Below, piece after piece: positions 1 to 8,206 of a stretch of DNA of 64,000 nt. The notes under the pieces are model-generated. The model was not told the origin of the DNA, searched no databases, and worked only from the letters and a program-made list of their open reading frames with translations. The DNA comes from AC-32 sp963765785 (lineage in GTDB: Bacteria; Actinomycetota; Thermoleophilia; Gaiellales; Gaiellaceae). Positions within the stretch are counted from its first letter, which is position 1. Every line of letters begins with the position of its first letter. Where the stretch lies: assembly GCA_963765785.1 (NCBI GenBank), contig CAVXXW010000018.1, forward strand, positions 310,001 to 374,000. Direction: 5' to 3'. The translations under genes and the position numbers were made by a program.

Positions 1-2
1 TG

Positions 3-98
3 TCGCACGTGGACCCCGCTCGGAGACTGATTGCGCTACACACCTCGGACCCGTCGCTCATCGACCGCTTGCCCGGGGGTGCTGACACTCGCGTTTGA
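3..98 (+). CDS. C-terminal tail of upstream gene, probably tsaE (partial)
   Basis: An open frame runs from the window edge and stops at 96-98, overlapping the start of tsaB by about 20 bases. The 31 visible residues (ending LPGGADTRV) contain RRLIAL followed by a short polar tail, which suits the C-terminal strand of TsaE, the ATPase of the t6A complex that usually precedes tsaB. The P-loop part lies outside the window, so the identity rests on position and a weak tail match. Confidence 0.42.
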   Translation, partial: SHVDPARRLIALHTSDPSLIDRLPGGADTRV

Positions 99-663
99 CA
101 CGGCGACGAGCGTAGCCACCGCGGCGCTCGTGCGGGACGGCGAGGTGCTCGGCGAGCGCGTCTCCCGCGCGGTTCGGGTGCTCGAGGACGCCGACGAGCT
201 CCTCCGCGAGAGTGGAGCTGTCCGGGCCGAGCTGACAGCGCTCGTCGTCGGGACGGGCCCCGGGAGCTTCACGGGCCTGCGCCTCGGGCTGGCAGCGGCG
301 CGGGGGCTCGCCTTCGCACTCGAGCTGCCGGTCGCCGGCGTCTCGACGCTGGCTGCGCTCGCCGCGGGCGCTCCCGGGGCGGTGCCGGTCGTGGACGCGG
401 GGCGGCGGGAGATCTTCACGCTCCGCGACGGCAAGCCGGTCGTCTGCGTGCCGCAGGACGTCGAGGCAGGTCTGTGCGTCGGCGACGGCGCGCTTCGCTA
501 CCGCTCGGTGCTCGAGGAGTGCGGGGCGGAGGTTCCACCGGACGACGACGAGCGCCACCTGCCCCGGGCACGCTTCCATGCACAGCTGGCGCAGGACTTC
601 GGCCCGGCCGACGCGGTCGAGCCGCTCTACCTGCGCGTTCCCGACGCGGAGCAGAAGCGGTGA
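79..663 (+). CDS. tsaB: TsaB, t6A37 tRNA threonylcarbamoyladenosine biosynthesis subunit
   Basis: TsaB is the inactive ASKHA-fold partner that scaffolds TsaD and TsaE when the threonylcarbamoyl group is transferred to A37 of ANN-decoding tRNAs. The start is GTG at 79, giving 194 aa that open with LTLAFDTATS. A TTG at 31 would add residues with no family likeness. The diagnostic GPGSFTGLRLGLA segment lies near residues 57-69. The C-terminus is somewhat shorter than the usual 220-230 aa. The stop (661-663) overlaps the rimI GTG, so the two genes are translationally coupled in a tsaE-tsaB-rimI order. Confidence 0.93.
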   Translation: MLTLAFDTATSVATAALVRDGEVLGERVSRAVRVLEDADELLRESGAVRAELTALVVGTGPGSFTGLRLGLAAARGLAFALELPVAGVSTLAALAAGAPGAVPVVDAGRREIFTLRDGKPVVCVPQDVEAGLCVGDGALRYRSVLEECGAEVPPDDDERHLPRARFHAQLAQDFGPADAVEPLYLRVPDAEQKR

Positions 664-1136
664 CCGAGGTGGAGCTCCGCCGCCTCGAGCTGCGCGACCT
701 GAGCGCGGTCGAGGAAATCGAGCGCAGCTCCTACCCGACCCCGTGGTCGCGCTCGATGTTCGCAAGCGAGCTCGCGAAGCCCTCGTCGCTCTGCCTCGGC
801 GCGTTCGACGTCCACACCGACCGGCTCGTCGCGTACCTGATCATCTCCCGCTACGTCGACGCCTGGCACGTGATGAACGTCGCCGTCGTGCCCGAGCGCC
901 GCCGGCAGGGCATCGCGTCGCTGCTACTCAACCGGCTCTTCGAGTTGACCGCCGGCCGCAGCCGCCGGGGCTACACGCTCGAGGTGCGCGTGTCGAACGC
1001 GGGCGCGATCAAGCTCTACGAGGATCTCGGCTTCCGGCCGCGCGGCGTCCGGCGCGGCTACTACACCGACAACCGCGAAGACGCGCTGATCATGTGGAAG
1101 GACCCGATCGTCCGCGACGTGGTCGCGAACGACTAG
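660..1136 (+). CDS. rimI: RimI, ribosomal protein bS18 N-alpha-acetyltransferase
   Basis: This is a 158-aa GNAT enzyme that transfers acetyl from acetyl-CoA to protein N-termini, classically ribosomal protein S18. The start GTG at 660 forms a GTGA overlap with the tsaB stop. The RimI N-terminus is visible (aromatic PTPWSRSMF stretch), followed by the acetyl-CoA motif RRRQGIASLL (R/Q-x-x-G-x-A) near residues 80-89 and the C-terminal YEDLGF strand with RGYYTDN. It lies between tsaB and tsaD, the usual place for rimI. The stop overlaps the stop of the convergent cupin gene by three bases. Confidence 0.92.
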   Translation: MTEVELRRLELRDLSAVEEIERSSYPTPWSRSMFASELAKPSSLCLGAFDVHTDRLVAYLIISRYVDAWHVMNVAVVPERRRQGIASLLLNRLFELTAGRSRRGYTLEVRVSNAGAIKLYEDLGFRPRGVRRGYYTDNREDALIMWKDPIVRDVVAND

Positions 1137-1585
1137 CCGGCGGTGTTCCACCCCTCCTCGCCGTGAGCCCACGGCACCGCGCTGCCTCGCTCGAAGATCA
1201 GCTCGTCGGCCTCGTCGCCGGGGTACACGCCGATCTTGTCGCTGTCCGGGTAGACGCTGACAGCCGGCTCCCGTGAGCTCGAGAACAGCATCGTCCTCGC
1301 CGGCGCATCGCTGCGGTTCATCACCTTGTGCGCGCCCGTCGGCCCCGGCGGGAAGCAGACGAGGTCGCCGCGCTCGAGCGTGCGCTCTCCGTCGGGTGCG
1401 CGCACGACGACCGTGCCCTCCACGACGAGCAGCCATTCCTCTGCGTACTCGTAGTGGTACGGCGACGAGCCCTCTCCGGGCTCGACGTCGTAGATGTACA
1501 TCAGCGTCGCCTTCGAGCCGACGGCCCGCGCCACGTCGATCCTGCCCTGGAGCTTCTCGGCGGTGAAGATGTTGACCGTGTCCAT
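1133..1585 (-). CDS. cupin-domain protein
   Basis: A 150-aa single-domain cupin on the opposite strand, wedged between rimI and tsaD. The two cupin motifs are recognisable: H-x-E-Y-x-E-E-W around residues 43-50 and a later G-D-L-V-C-F-P-P-G-P-T-G-A-H. The metal-binding His/Glu set (HYEYAEEW plus the later His) looks complete. The start is the ATG at 1585, giving MDTVNIFT. Small cupins of this kind range from sugar-epimerase-like enzymes to binding proteins, and the sequence does not show the substrate. Its insertion into an otherwise co-directional t6A cluster suggests independent transcription. Confidence 0.8.
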   Translation of the reverse strand: MDTVNIFTAEKLQGRIDVARAVGSKATLMYIYDVEPGEGSSPYHYEYAEEWLLVVEGTVVVRAPDGERTLERGDLVCFPPGPTGAHKVMNRSDAPARTMLFSSSREPAVSVYPDSDKIGVYPGDEADELIFERGSAVPWAHGEEGWNTAG

Positions 1586-1618
1586 GCCCGCAGTATCGCT
1601 TCCCGCCCGAGGGCGCAC

Positions 1619-2578
1619 GTGATCCTCGGGCTCGAGACCTCCTGCGACGAGACGGCGGCGGCGCTCCTCGAAGGAGGCACCATCCGCTCGAGTGTCGTCT
1701 CCTCGCAGGCCGACCTGCACGCGCGGTTTGGCGGGGTGGTGCCGGAGGTCGCCTCTCGTCGGCACCTCGAGCTCGTCATGCCGGTCGTGCGCGAGGCACT
1801 CGGCGAGGCGGACGCCTCGCTCGACGACGTGGATGCGGTCGCGGTCACGCAGGGGCCCGGCCTGATCGGCGCCCTGCTCGTCGGGCTGAGCGCGGCGAAG
1901 GCGCTGGCGTGGGGGCGGGACCTGCCGCTGATCCCCGTGAACCACCTGCACGGCCACGTCGCGTCGCTCTACCTCGAGCCGGACCCGCTCGAGGCGCCGT
2001 TCCTCTGCCTGCTCGCGAGCGGCGGGCACACGCTGCTCGTCGACGTGCCCGAGCACGGTGCGTTCGACGTGCTCGGAACGACGGTCGACGACGCAGCGGG
2101 CGAGGCCTTCGACAAGGGCGCACGCCTGCTCGGACTCGGCTACCCGGGCGGCGCGGAGATCGACCGGCTCGCCCGCGAGGGCGACCCGGAGGCGTTCGAC
2201 TTCCCGGTAGCGCGCGTGCCCGGGCTCGACTTCTCGTTCTCCGGCGTCAAGACGGCGCTGCTCTACGCGGTCCGCGACCTTGGCGGTGAGCTCGAGTCGC
2301 GGAAGGCCGACCTCGCGGCGAGCTACCAGCGTGCGATCGTGCAGGCGCTCGTCCGGCGCACCCACGAGGCGGCCGAGCGCACGGGCGCCGGCCGGATCGC
2401 GGTCGTCGGGGGTGTCGCTGCCAACTCGGAGCTTCGCGCCGCCCTGCCGAAGGCGAAGGCGCCGCCGCTCGCGCTCTGCACCGACAACGCGGCGATGATC
2501 GCCTCGGCTGCGCGGTACGTCGAGGCGATCCCCCCGCCTCGTTATCTTGCGCTCGATGCCTATGCGTCGGCTCTCTGA
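1619..2578 (+). CDS. tsaD: TsaD, tRNA N6-adenosine threonylcarbamoyltransferase
   Basis: TsaD is the catalytic ASKHA-fold subunit that transfers threonylcarbamoyl from TC-AMP to A37 of tRNA. The start is GTG at 1619, giving 319 aa that begin with ILGLETSCDETAAAL. The metal-binding HxxxH is H109-x3-H113 within NHLHGH. ASGGHT follows, and GGVAANSELR lies near the C-terminus. The length is slightly below the usual 330-345 aa. It overlaps the next gene by about 20 bases. With tsaB and the presumed tsaE upstream it completes the t6A set except for tsaC, which is not in the window. Confidence 0.95.
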   Translation: MILGLETSCDETAAALLEGGTIRSSVVSSQADLHARFGGVVPEVASRRHLELVMPVVREALGEADASLDDVDAVAVTQGPGLIGALLVGLSAAKALAWGRDLPLIPVNHLHGHVASLYLEPDPLEAPFLCLLASGGHTLLVDVPEHGAFDVLGTTVDDAAGEAFDKGARLLGLGYPGGAEIDRLAREGDPEAFDFPVARVPGLDFSFSGVKTALLYAVRDLGGELESRKADLAASYQRAIVQALVRRTHEAAERTGAGRIAVVGGVAANSELRAALPKAKAPPLALCTDNAAMIASAARYVEAIPPPRYLALDAYASAL

Positions 2579-5090
2579 GGCTGCCCTCGCGATCCTGGCG
2601 CTCGCGGCGGCCGGGCTGGCCGTCGGTTTCGGCGTCAGCTCGGCCAAGGAGCGCTCGCTCGGCTCCGAGGCCTCGTCGTGGCGCGGCCTCGTCGGAGGCG
2701 CCCATCCGTCCGTCTCGGTCGGCCAGCGCGTGCTCGTCGTACTGCGCTCGCCGTCGATGGCGCAGCGCGTGGCGATGAACGGGGGCGTCGCGAGCCAGCA
2801 GAAAGAGCGGGAGTGGACGCGCATAGCGCTGGCCTCGCAGCGGCAGCTGCTCGCGGAGCTGAGCACACGCGGGATCCGGCCACGGGTCGAGTTCAGCTAC
2901 TCGCGCGTCCTGAACGGCTTCTCGGCGCCGCTCGACGCCCGCGCGATCGCGGTGCTCGAGCGCCGGCCCGAGGTAGCCGGCGTGTACCCGGTGCGCGCGG
3001 CTTACCCGGCGTCGGTCTCGTCCGAGCTGCTCGGCTCGAAAGGCGTGGCCCTCGGCGCGAGCACGCTGCCGGCCCTGCGGCTGCCCGGCTACGACGGCCG
3101 CGGAGTGACGGTCGCGCTGCTCGACACCGGCGTAGACCCCGGGCATCCCTACTTGCGCGGGCGCATCCAGCCGGGCATCGACGTCGTCGGCGGTGATGTG
3201 AACGCAACGCCCGCCGCCGACCCGAGCGGGACCGGCCGGCTCGAGCGCCACGGCACCGAGATGGCCGGGATCCTCGTCGGCGGCGGCGGCCCGGGCGGGA
3301 TCGCCGGCGTCGCGCCCGGCGCGTCGGTCCTGCCGATCCGCGTTGCGGGCTGGCAGCCCGGCGTGACGGGCGGCTCGGCGGTCTACGCGCGTACGGACCA
3401 GCTGATCGCGGGCCTCGAGCGTGCGGTCGACCCGAACCTGGACGGCGACGCGCACGACGCCGCCCGCGTCGCGCTGATCGGCGAGGCGGTGTCGTATGGC
3501 GCCTTCGCCGACTCCCCCGAGGCGCGCGCGATCCAGGGCGCGATGGACCTCGACACGCTCGTCGTCGCACCGGTGGGGAACGACGGCCCGGCCGGCCCGG
3601 CCTACGGGAGCGTCTCGAGCCCCGGCGGCGCGCCGGACGCACTCAGCGTCGGCGCGGCCGACCTGCGCCCGCAGGCCGAGGAGGTCCCAGTCGCTGTTCG
3701 CTCCGGGCTCGACCTAGTGCTCGACCGCTCCCTGCCGCTGGCCGGAGCGGTCGTCTCAAAACGGCCCGAGGAGCTCGAGCTCGCCGCTCCCGACGCGCCG
3801 GGCCTCGGCGGCCTCTTCGATGCGCGCGGACGCAGCCTCGTGGCCGGACGCGCCGCGCTCGTCGATGGCGGCGGCGACCCGCAGCAGGAGGTCGAGGACG
3901 CGGCCGGTGCCGGCGCGGCCGCCGTCGTGGTCTACGGCACCGAGCTGCCGGCGGGCGGTCTAGGCTTCGACGAGTCGGTCGACATCCCCGTCGTGAGCGT
4001 GCCGTTGCGCGTGGCGCAGGTTGCGCTGACGGCGATCCACAACCGGCGGCACCCGGCGATCTCGATCGGCCGGCCGCGCGTTGTCCAGAACGCGGGCAAC
4101 GGCGCGATCGCGCCGTTCTCGTCTCGCGGGCTCGCGTTCGACGGTCGCGTGAAGCCCGACGTGTCGGCGCCCGGCGTTGCGATCACCACCGCCGAGCCTG
4201 GCTCAAACGACGACGGTATGCCGCGTTACGGCACGGTCAACGGCTCGAGCCCCGCCGCGGCGGTGGTCGCGGGCGCCGCGGCCGTGCTGGCGCAGGCGCG
4301 CCCAGGCCTGCGCGCCGCCGACCTGAAGAGCCTGCTCACGGCGACCGCGCGGCCGATCCACGGCACGTCCGTGACCGCGCAGGGCGCCGGCCTCGTCGAC
4401 CTCGGCGCAGGCGTGGCCGGAGAGATCACCGCGGAGCCGACGACGCTGGCCTTCGGACACGCACAGGGCGACGGCTGGCACGCCTCGCAGGAGATCGTCG
4501 TCCACAACGTCTCGAGCCGGACGCTGCTCGTCCGGATCCGCGACACCGGCAGCGGCGGGCTCGTGATCGACTCCAAGCCGCGCTGGGTGCGACTGAAGCC
4601 CGGCCGCCAGGCGCTGGTGCAGCTGGAGGCCCGGCTGAACGGCGCGCCGCCCGCGGACGGCTCGGCGGAGGGCGCGATCCTGCTCGTCCCCCGCGGCTCG
4701 GATCCGCTGCGGGTGCCGTGGGCGGTCACCTTCGGGCGGCCGCGACGCGACCTGATCTCGGCGGTGGCGCTCTCGCCGACCGCCTTCAAGCCATCACTGA
4801 CCACGCCGGCGGTGCTCTCGTTCCGGGCGGGGAGCGTGACGAGTAAACCGGCGGGCGTACAGGTTCTGCCGCTCGACGGGCTCGATGTCGAGCTCTGGCG
4901 GGGGGGACACAGGCTCGGTCTCATCGTGAAGCTTCGCGACGTGCTGCCTGGGCTCATTGAGGTCTTTCTGACGGGTCGCGACCCCGACGGAAATCTACTG
5001 CCTCGGGGGGCGTACCGGATCCGCCTCATCGCCCACCCGCCTGCCGGCGGGCGCGCGACCGCGAAGTCTGTTCGCTTTCGAATCCGCTAG
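2556..5090 (+). CDS. secreted subtilisin-like serine protease (S8) with PA domain
   Basis: An 844-aa exported protease. ATG codons at 2556 and 2562 are both possible. Either gives a short basic N-terminus followed by a hydrophobic signal segment (LAILALAAAGLAVG). The catalytic triad is Asp190 (LLDTGVD), His232 (ERHGTEM) and Ser565 (NGSSPAAA), with the oxyanion Asn in VGNDGPAG. A protease-associated insertion (YGTELPAGG through DIPVVSVP) sits between the Asn and Ser blocks, as in lactocepin-type subtilases. An Ig-like C-terminal region follows the catalytic domain. It overlaps the end of tsaD, so it is probably co-transcribed although functionally unrelated. Confidence 0.9.
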   Translation: MPMRRLSEAALAILALAAAGLAVGFGVSSAKERSLGSEASSWRGLVGGAHPSVSVGQRVLVVLRSPSMAQRVAMNGGVASQQKEREWTRIALASQRQLLAELSTRGIRPRVEFSYSRVLNGFSAPLDARAIAVLERRPEVAGVYPVRAAYPASVSSELLGSKGVALGASTLPALRLPGYDGRGVTVALLDTGVDPGHPYLRGRIQPGIDVVGGDVNATPAADPSGTGRLERHGTEMAGILVGGGGPGGIAGVAPGASVLPIRVAGWQPGVTGGSAVYARTDQLIAGLERAVDPNLDGDAHDAARVALIGEAVSYGAFADSPEARAIQGAMDLDTLVVAPVGNDGPAGPAYGSVSSPGGAPDALSVGAADLRPQAEEVPVAVRSGLDLVLDRSLPLAGAVVSKRPEELELAAPDAPGLGGLFDARGRSLVAGRAALVDGGGDPQQEVEDAAGAGAAAVVVYGTELPAGGLGFDESVDIPVVSVPLRVAQVALTAIHNRRHPAISIGRPRVVQNAGNGAIAPFSSRGLAFDGRVKPDVSAPGVAITTAEPGSNDDGMPRYGTVNGSSPAAAVVAGAAAVLAQARPGLRAADLKSLLTATARPIHGTSVTAQGAGLVDLGAGVAGEITAEPTTLAFGHAQGDGWHASQEIVVHNVSSRTLLVRIRDTGSGGLVIDSKPRWVRLKPGRQALVQLEARLNGAPPADGSAEGAILLVPRGSDPLRVPWAVTFGRPRRDLISAVALSPTAFKPSLTTPAVLSFRAGSVTSKPAGVQVLPLDGLDVELWRGGHRLGLIVKLRDVLPGLIEVFLTGRDPDGNLLPRGAYRIRLIAHPPAGGRATAKSVRFRIR

Positions 5091-5291
5091 TTCAGCGGGG
5101 ACTCTTCAACGGGTTCCAGCGTGAGAACATCGTTCCAACGTTGCAGGCGGGCTTGCTACAACGGGACGCAAGCCGCGCACCGCACCAAGCTCCTAAGGCG
5201 GTGCCCCGGAACCACACGCCCGTGGATGAGGCGAGGCCGAGCCTGAATGGCAACGTGCACGCAGACTCCCGCGACGGCGTAACCGGTGGCG

Positions 5292-5738
5292 CTACGAAGG
5301 CAGCTGCGTCTGGCAATGCGAGGCGTCGATATTGAGGACCTCGCCCCACACTAGTGCCTCATACTTGTTGCTCGGAAACGGATAGTCGACGCTCGGTGAG
5401 AAGTTATATCCGCCTCCGCCGCACGGGCGGCGCGCCCACATGTGGTAGGTCACATCCACTGCGGTGAAGTGATCCGTCCAAGCGTTGTACGAAATGGAAT
5501 AGAGAGGAATAACATCGGCTTGAAGCACCGCATCGTAGTACGTGTAACCCCAGCTTTGTCCGCTGCCAGTTGCAACGACCCACGGGGTGCCGGTTCCCTG
5601 CTCCACGATGTACTGACACGAGCTGCAGCTGCTGTGATCTGACATCTGCACATAAGCTGCCGTGCGGAAGGCCAGCGCCTGGGCCGGAATAGTCAGCGCC
5701 AGGGCTGCGATAGCAGCAGTGGCGAACTTCTTGTTCAC
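5292..5738 (-). CDS. small secreted protein of unknown function
   Basis: I do not recognise this family. The best start is GTG at 5738, which follows a good ribosome binding site (AAGGAAGGAG) and begins with KKFATAAIAALALTIPAQALA, a clear Sec signal peptide. The mature protein is about 125 aa, rich in Tyr and Trp, with a CSSC pair shortly after the cleavage site and two further cysteines (RRPCGGGG and DASHC). The four cysteines suggest disulfide bonds outside the cell. Lower GC than its neighbours and lack of family resemblance may reflect acquisition. The 200-bp stretch downstream (5091-5291) holds nothing I can identify. Confidence 0.62.
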   Translation of the reverse strand: MNKKFATAAIAALALTIPAQALAFRTAAYVQMSDHSSCSSCQYIVEQGTGTPWVVATGSGQSWGYTYYDAVLQADVIPLYSISYNAWTDHFTAVDVTYHMWARRPCGGGGYNFSPSVDYPFPSNKYEALVWGEVLNIDASHCQTQLPS

Positions 5739-5899
5739 GGTCGTCTCCTTCCTTAGCTCGTTCTCCGTTGCCATGATCTCGCGAAGAGCGTGCGCTTCAA
5801 GGTCGCGCCCCGAGCGGAACCTGGCTATTCCCGCCGCTACCGCCTGCAGCTAGTCGCGGGGCCCGACCGGCGACGAGCCGCGGTTGAATCAAGTCGCCA

Positions 5900-5927
5900 G
5901 GTTCCGGATTACGTAGAGACCTATACT
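5900..5927 (+). promoter_or_regulatory. candidate promoter for gdhA
   Basis: A TATACT hexamer at 5922-5927 matches the sigma-70 -10 box and stands out in this GC-rich sequence. It lies about 33 bases before the dehydrogenase start. The -35 region (around 5900-5912) is not a good match, so the call rests mainly on the -10 box. Confidence 0.3.
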
Positions 5928-5959
5928 CAGCGCGGTTTTCCACACAAGGAGCGGCCCCT

Positions 5960-7234
5960 GTGACCACCGTCGAAGTCCCCGAATCACACCTTCGCGAGAA
6001 CCCGTTCGAGATCGCCCGCGAGCAGCTGCGCCGCGTGGCGGAGATCTTCGAGATCGACCAGCGCTTGGTGAACGTCCTGCAGGAGTGCAAGAAGGCGGTC
6101 GTCGTCTCGATTCCCGTCACGATGGACGACGGCACGATCCACGCATTCGAGGGCTACCGCGTGACGCACAACATCGCGCGTGGGCCGTCGAAGGGTGGCA
6201 TCCGCTACCACCCGGACGTCACGCTCGACGAGGTCAAGGCACTCTCGATGTGGATGACGTGGAAGTGCGCGCTGATGAACATCCCCTTCGGCGGCGCCAA
6301 GGGTGGCGTGGTGTGTGATCCCAAGAAGCTCTCGCGCAGCGAGCTCGAGCGGATGACCCGCCGCTTCACGAGCGAGATCATCAACGAGATCGGGCCCGAG
6401 AAAGACATCCCGGCCCCGGACGTGGGCACCGACGGCTCGGTGATGGCCTGGATCTTCGACACCTACTCGATGAACAAGGGCCACTCGGTGCTGGGCGTCG
6501 TCACGGGCAAGCCGCTGAACATCGGCGGCTCGCTCGGCCGGATGGAGGCGACGGCGCGCGGCAGCCTCTACACGATCCAGGAGGCGGTCCGGAAGAAGGA
6601 GCTGAGGCTGCCGGACTTGAAGGTCGCGGTGCAGGGCTTCGGCAACGTGGGCAGCTACCTCGCGAGGTTCCTGGCCGAGGAGGGCGCGACGGTGATCGCC
6701 GTCTCGGACTCCAGCGTCGGCCTGCACAACCCGAACGGGATCGACGTCGCGGCCGCGATCGCGCACAAACAGGACACCGGCTCGCTGGCCGGCCTCAAAG
6801 GCGCCGAGGAGATCACCAACGAGGAGCTGCTGCTGCTCGAGTGCGACGTGCTCGCGCCGTGCGCGCTGGAGCAGGTGATCACCGGCGACAACGCCCACCA
6901 CGTCAAGGCGCAAATCATCTGCGAGGGCGCGAACGGCCCGATCACACCGGCCGGCGACGAGATCCTCGAGGAGAAGGGCATCCTGATCCTCCCGGACATC
7001 CTCGCCAACGCGGGCGGCGTGGTCGTCTCGTACTTCGAATGGGTCCAGGGCCTCCAGGAGTACTTCTGGAAGGAGGCCGAGGTGAACTCGAAGCTGCGCG
7101 ACATCGTCACGCGGGCCTTCAACGAGACCTGGCACATCTACGAGGAGCGGCAGACGAGCATGCGGGCCGCGGCGTACGGTGTGGCCGTAGGGCGCGTGGC
7201 CGACGCGACGATCACGCGTGGCCTCTACCCGTAG
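5960..7234 (+). CDS. gdhA: Glu/Leu/Phe/Val family dehydrogenase, probably glutamate dehydrogenase
   Basis: A 424-aa oxidative deaminase of the hexameric 45-kDa GDH class, interconverting glutamate and 2-oxoglutarate plus ammonia. The start GTG at 5960 follows ACAAGGAG. The substrate-binding lysines lie in MTWKCAL (K102) and PFGGAKGG (catalytic-pocket K114), with the catalytic Asp154 in PAPDVGTDG. The Rossmann motif GFGNVGS is near residue 218. Asp rather than a basic residue follows the second strand (VIAVSDSS), which suggests NAD use. The 3' end overlaps the glutaredoxin-like gene by 17 bases, indicating one transcript with possible redox coupling to the downstream Rex. Confidence 0.92.
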   Translation: MTTVEVPESHLRENPFEIAREQLRRVAEIFEIDQRLVNVLQECKKAVVVSIPVTMDDGTIHAFEGYRVTHNIARGPSKGGIRYHPDVTLDEVKALSMWMTWKCALMNIPFGGAKGGVVCDPKKLSRSELERMTRRFTSEIINEIGPEKDIPAPDVGTDGSVMAWIFDTYSMNKGHSVLGVVTGKPLNIGGSLGRMEATARGSLYTIQEAVRKKELRLPDLKVAVQGFGNVGSYLARFLAEEGATVIAVSDSSVGLHNPNGIDVAAAIAHKQDTGSLAGLKGAEEITNEELLLLECDVLAPCALEQVITGDNAHHVKAQIICEGANGPITPAGDEILEEKGILILPDILANAGGVVVSYFEWVQGLQEYFWKEAEVNSKLRDIVTRAFNETWHIYEERQTSMRAAAYGVAVGRVADATITRGLYP

Positions 7235-7481
7235 ACGCCTGACGGTCTTCCACGCCGAGGGCTGTCACCTCTGCGAGCGGGCGCTCGGGCAGCTCCGGGC
7301 TCTGCGGGACGAGCTCGGGTTCGAGCTCGACGAGGTCGCGATCGACGGCGACCCCGAGCTGGAGGAGCGGTATCGCGAGTGGCTGCCGGTGGTCGAGCTC
7401 GACGGCGAGCGCCTGTTCGTCTACTACGTCCAGGAGGAGGCGTTGCGTCGCCGGCTGGACGGCGCACAAAGTCACGGCTGA
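7218..7481 (+). CDS. glutaredoxin-like thioredoxin-fold protein (DUF836 type)
   Basis: An 87-aa single-domain protein with the redox motif C16-H-L-C19 after the first beta strand (RLTVFHAEGCHLC), a conserved cis-Pro segment (LPVVELDGERLF) and a short C-terminal helix. This is the glutaredoxin-like family annotated as DUF836. The start GTG at 7218 lies inside the end of gdhA. It probably acts as a cytosolic dithiol reductant. Position between gdhA and rex is common in related actinobacteria, but its partner is not shown by the sequence. Confidence 0.82.
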   Translation: MASTRRRLTVFHAEGCHLCERALGQLRALRDELGFELDEVAIDGDPELEERYREWLPVVELDGERLFVYYVQEEALRRRLDGAQSHG

Positions 7482-7541
7482 GCCCGGAGCTTGTAACCGT
7501 CTGACGCACGGAGCCGTGCTGGTCAGGCACAATCATCGTGC

Positions 7542-8192
7542 GTGTTGCAAACGACCGTGAACAATGCGGCGGGGTCAGAGCGACTGACGGTGGGAGTGGC
7601 GGCTCGGCTGAGCCGCTACCTCCAGGTCCTGACCCAGGCCAAGAAGATGGGCAAGGACCGGATCTCCTCCCAGGAGATCTCGGACTACACCAACATCAAC
7701 GCGACGCAGATCCGGCGCGACCTGTCCGCCTTCGGCAAGTTCGGCAAGCGCGGGGTCGGCTACAACATCGACTCGCTGCTCGGCGAGATCCGCAAGATCC
7801 TGCGGACGCAGGGGCAGCACAACATCGCGCTCGTCGGTGCCGGGCGCCTCGGTCACGCGATTGCGAGCTCACCGATCTTCGCGGAGCACGGCATCAACAT
7901 CGCGGCCGTGTTCGACAACGACCCTGAGAAGATCGGGCGCCTGATCGGGTCGATGGAGATCGAGGACTCGCGGCGGCTGGCGGACGCGGTCCGTGAGAAG
8001 AACATCATCGTCGGCGTCGTCGCGGTGCCGGCCGACCACGCCCAGCAGGTCGCGGACGAGCTGATCGACTCGGGCGTGCGGATCATCTTCAACTACTCCG
8101 AGGCGCTGCTCGACGTCTCCCACGACGTGACGGTGCACACGTCGAACCCCGCGGTCGACCTGCTGCACGCGCTCTACTTCCATCTGACGTAG
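7542..8192 (+). CDS. rex: Rex, redox-sensing transcriptional repressor
   Basis: Rex is a dimeric repressor that senses the NADH/NAD+ ratio. The 216-aa product shows the winged-helix N-terminal domain (residues 15-85, with the recognition segment NATQIRRDLSAFGKFG), the Rossmann motif LVGAGRLGHA (GAGRLG at 99-104) and the C-terminal domain-swapped helix ending HALYFHL. The start is GTG at 7542. I looked for a Rex operator (TTGTGAA dyad) in the 60 bases upstream and did not see one, so autoregulation is not supported here. Confidence 0.95.
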   Translation: MLQTTVNNAAGSERLTVGVAARLSRYLQVLTQAKKMGKDRISSQEISDYTNINATQIRRDLSAFGKFGKRGVGYNIDSLLGEIRKILRTQGQHNIALVGAGRLGHAIASSPIFAEHGINIAAVFDNDPEKIGRLIGSMEIEDSRRLADAVREKNIIVGVVAVPADHAQQVADELIDSGVRIIFNYSEALLDVSHDVTVHTSNPAVDLLHALYFHLT

Positions 8193-8206
8193 ATAGCGTC
8201 CGCCGG

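Noticed and set aside
5092..5349. Short ORFs on both strands between the subtilase and the secreted protein genes
   Set aside because: No ribosome binding site, no domain and no coding bias; one is antisense to the other.
7482..7541. Rex operator upstream of rex
   Set aside because: Only a lone CTTGTAA is seen; no TTGTGAA/TTCACAA dyad.
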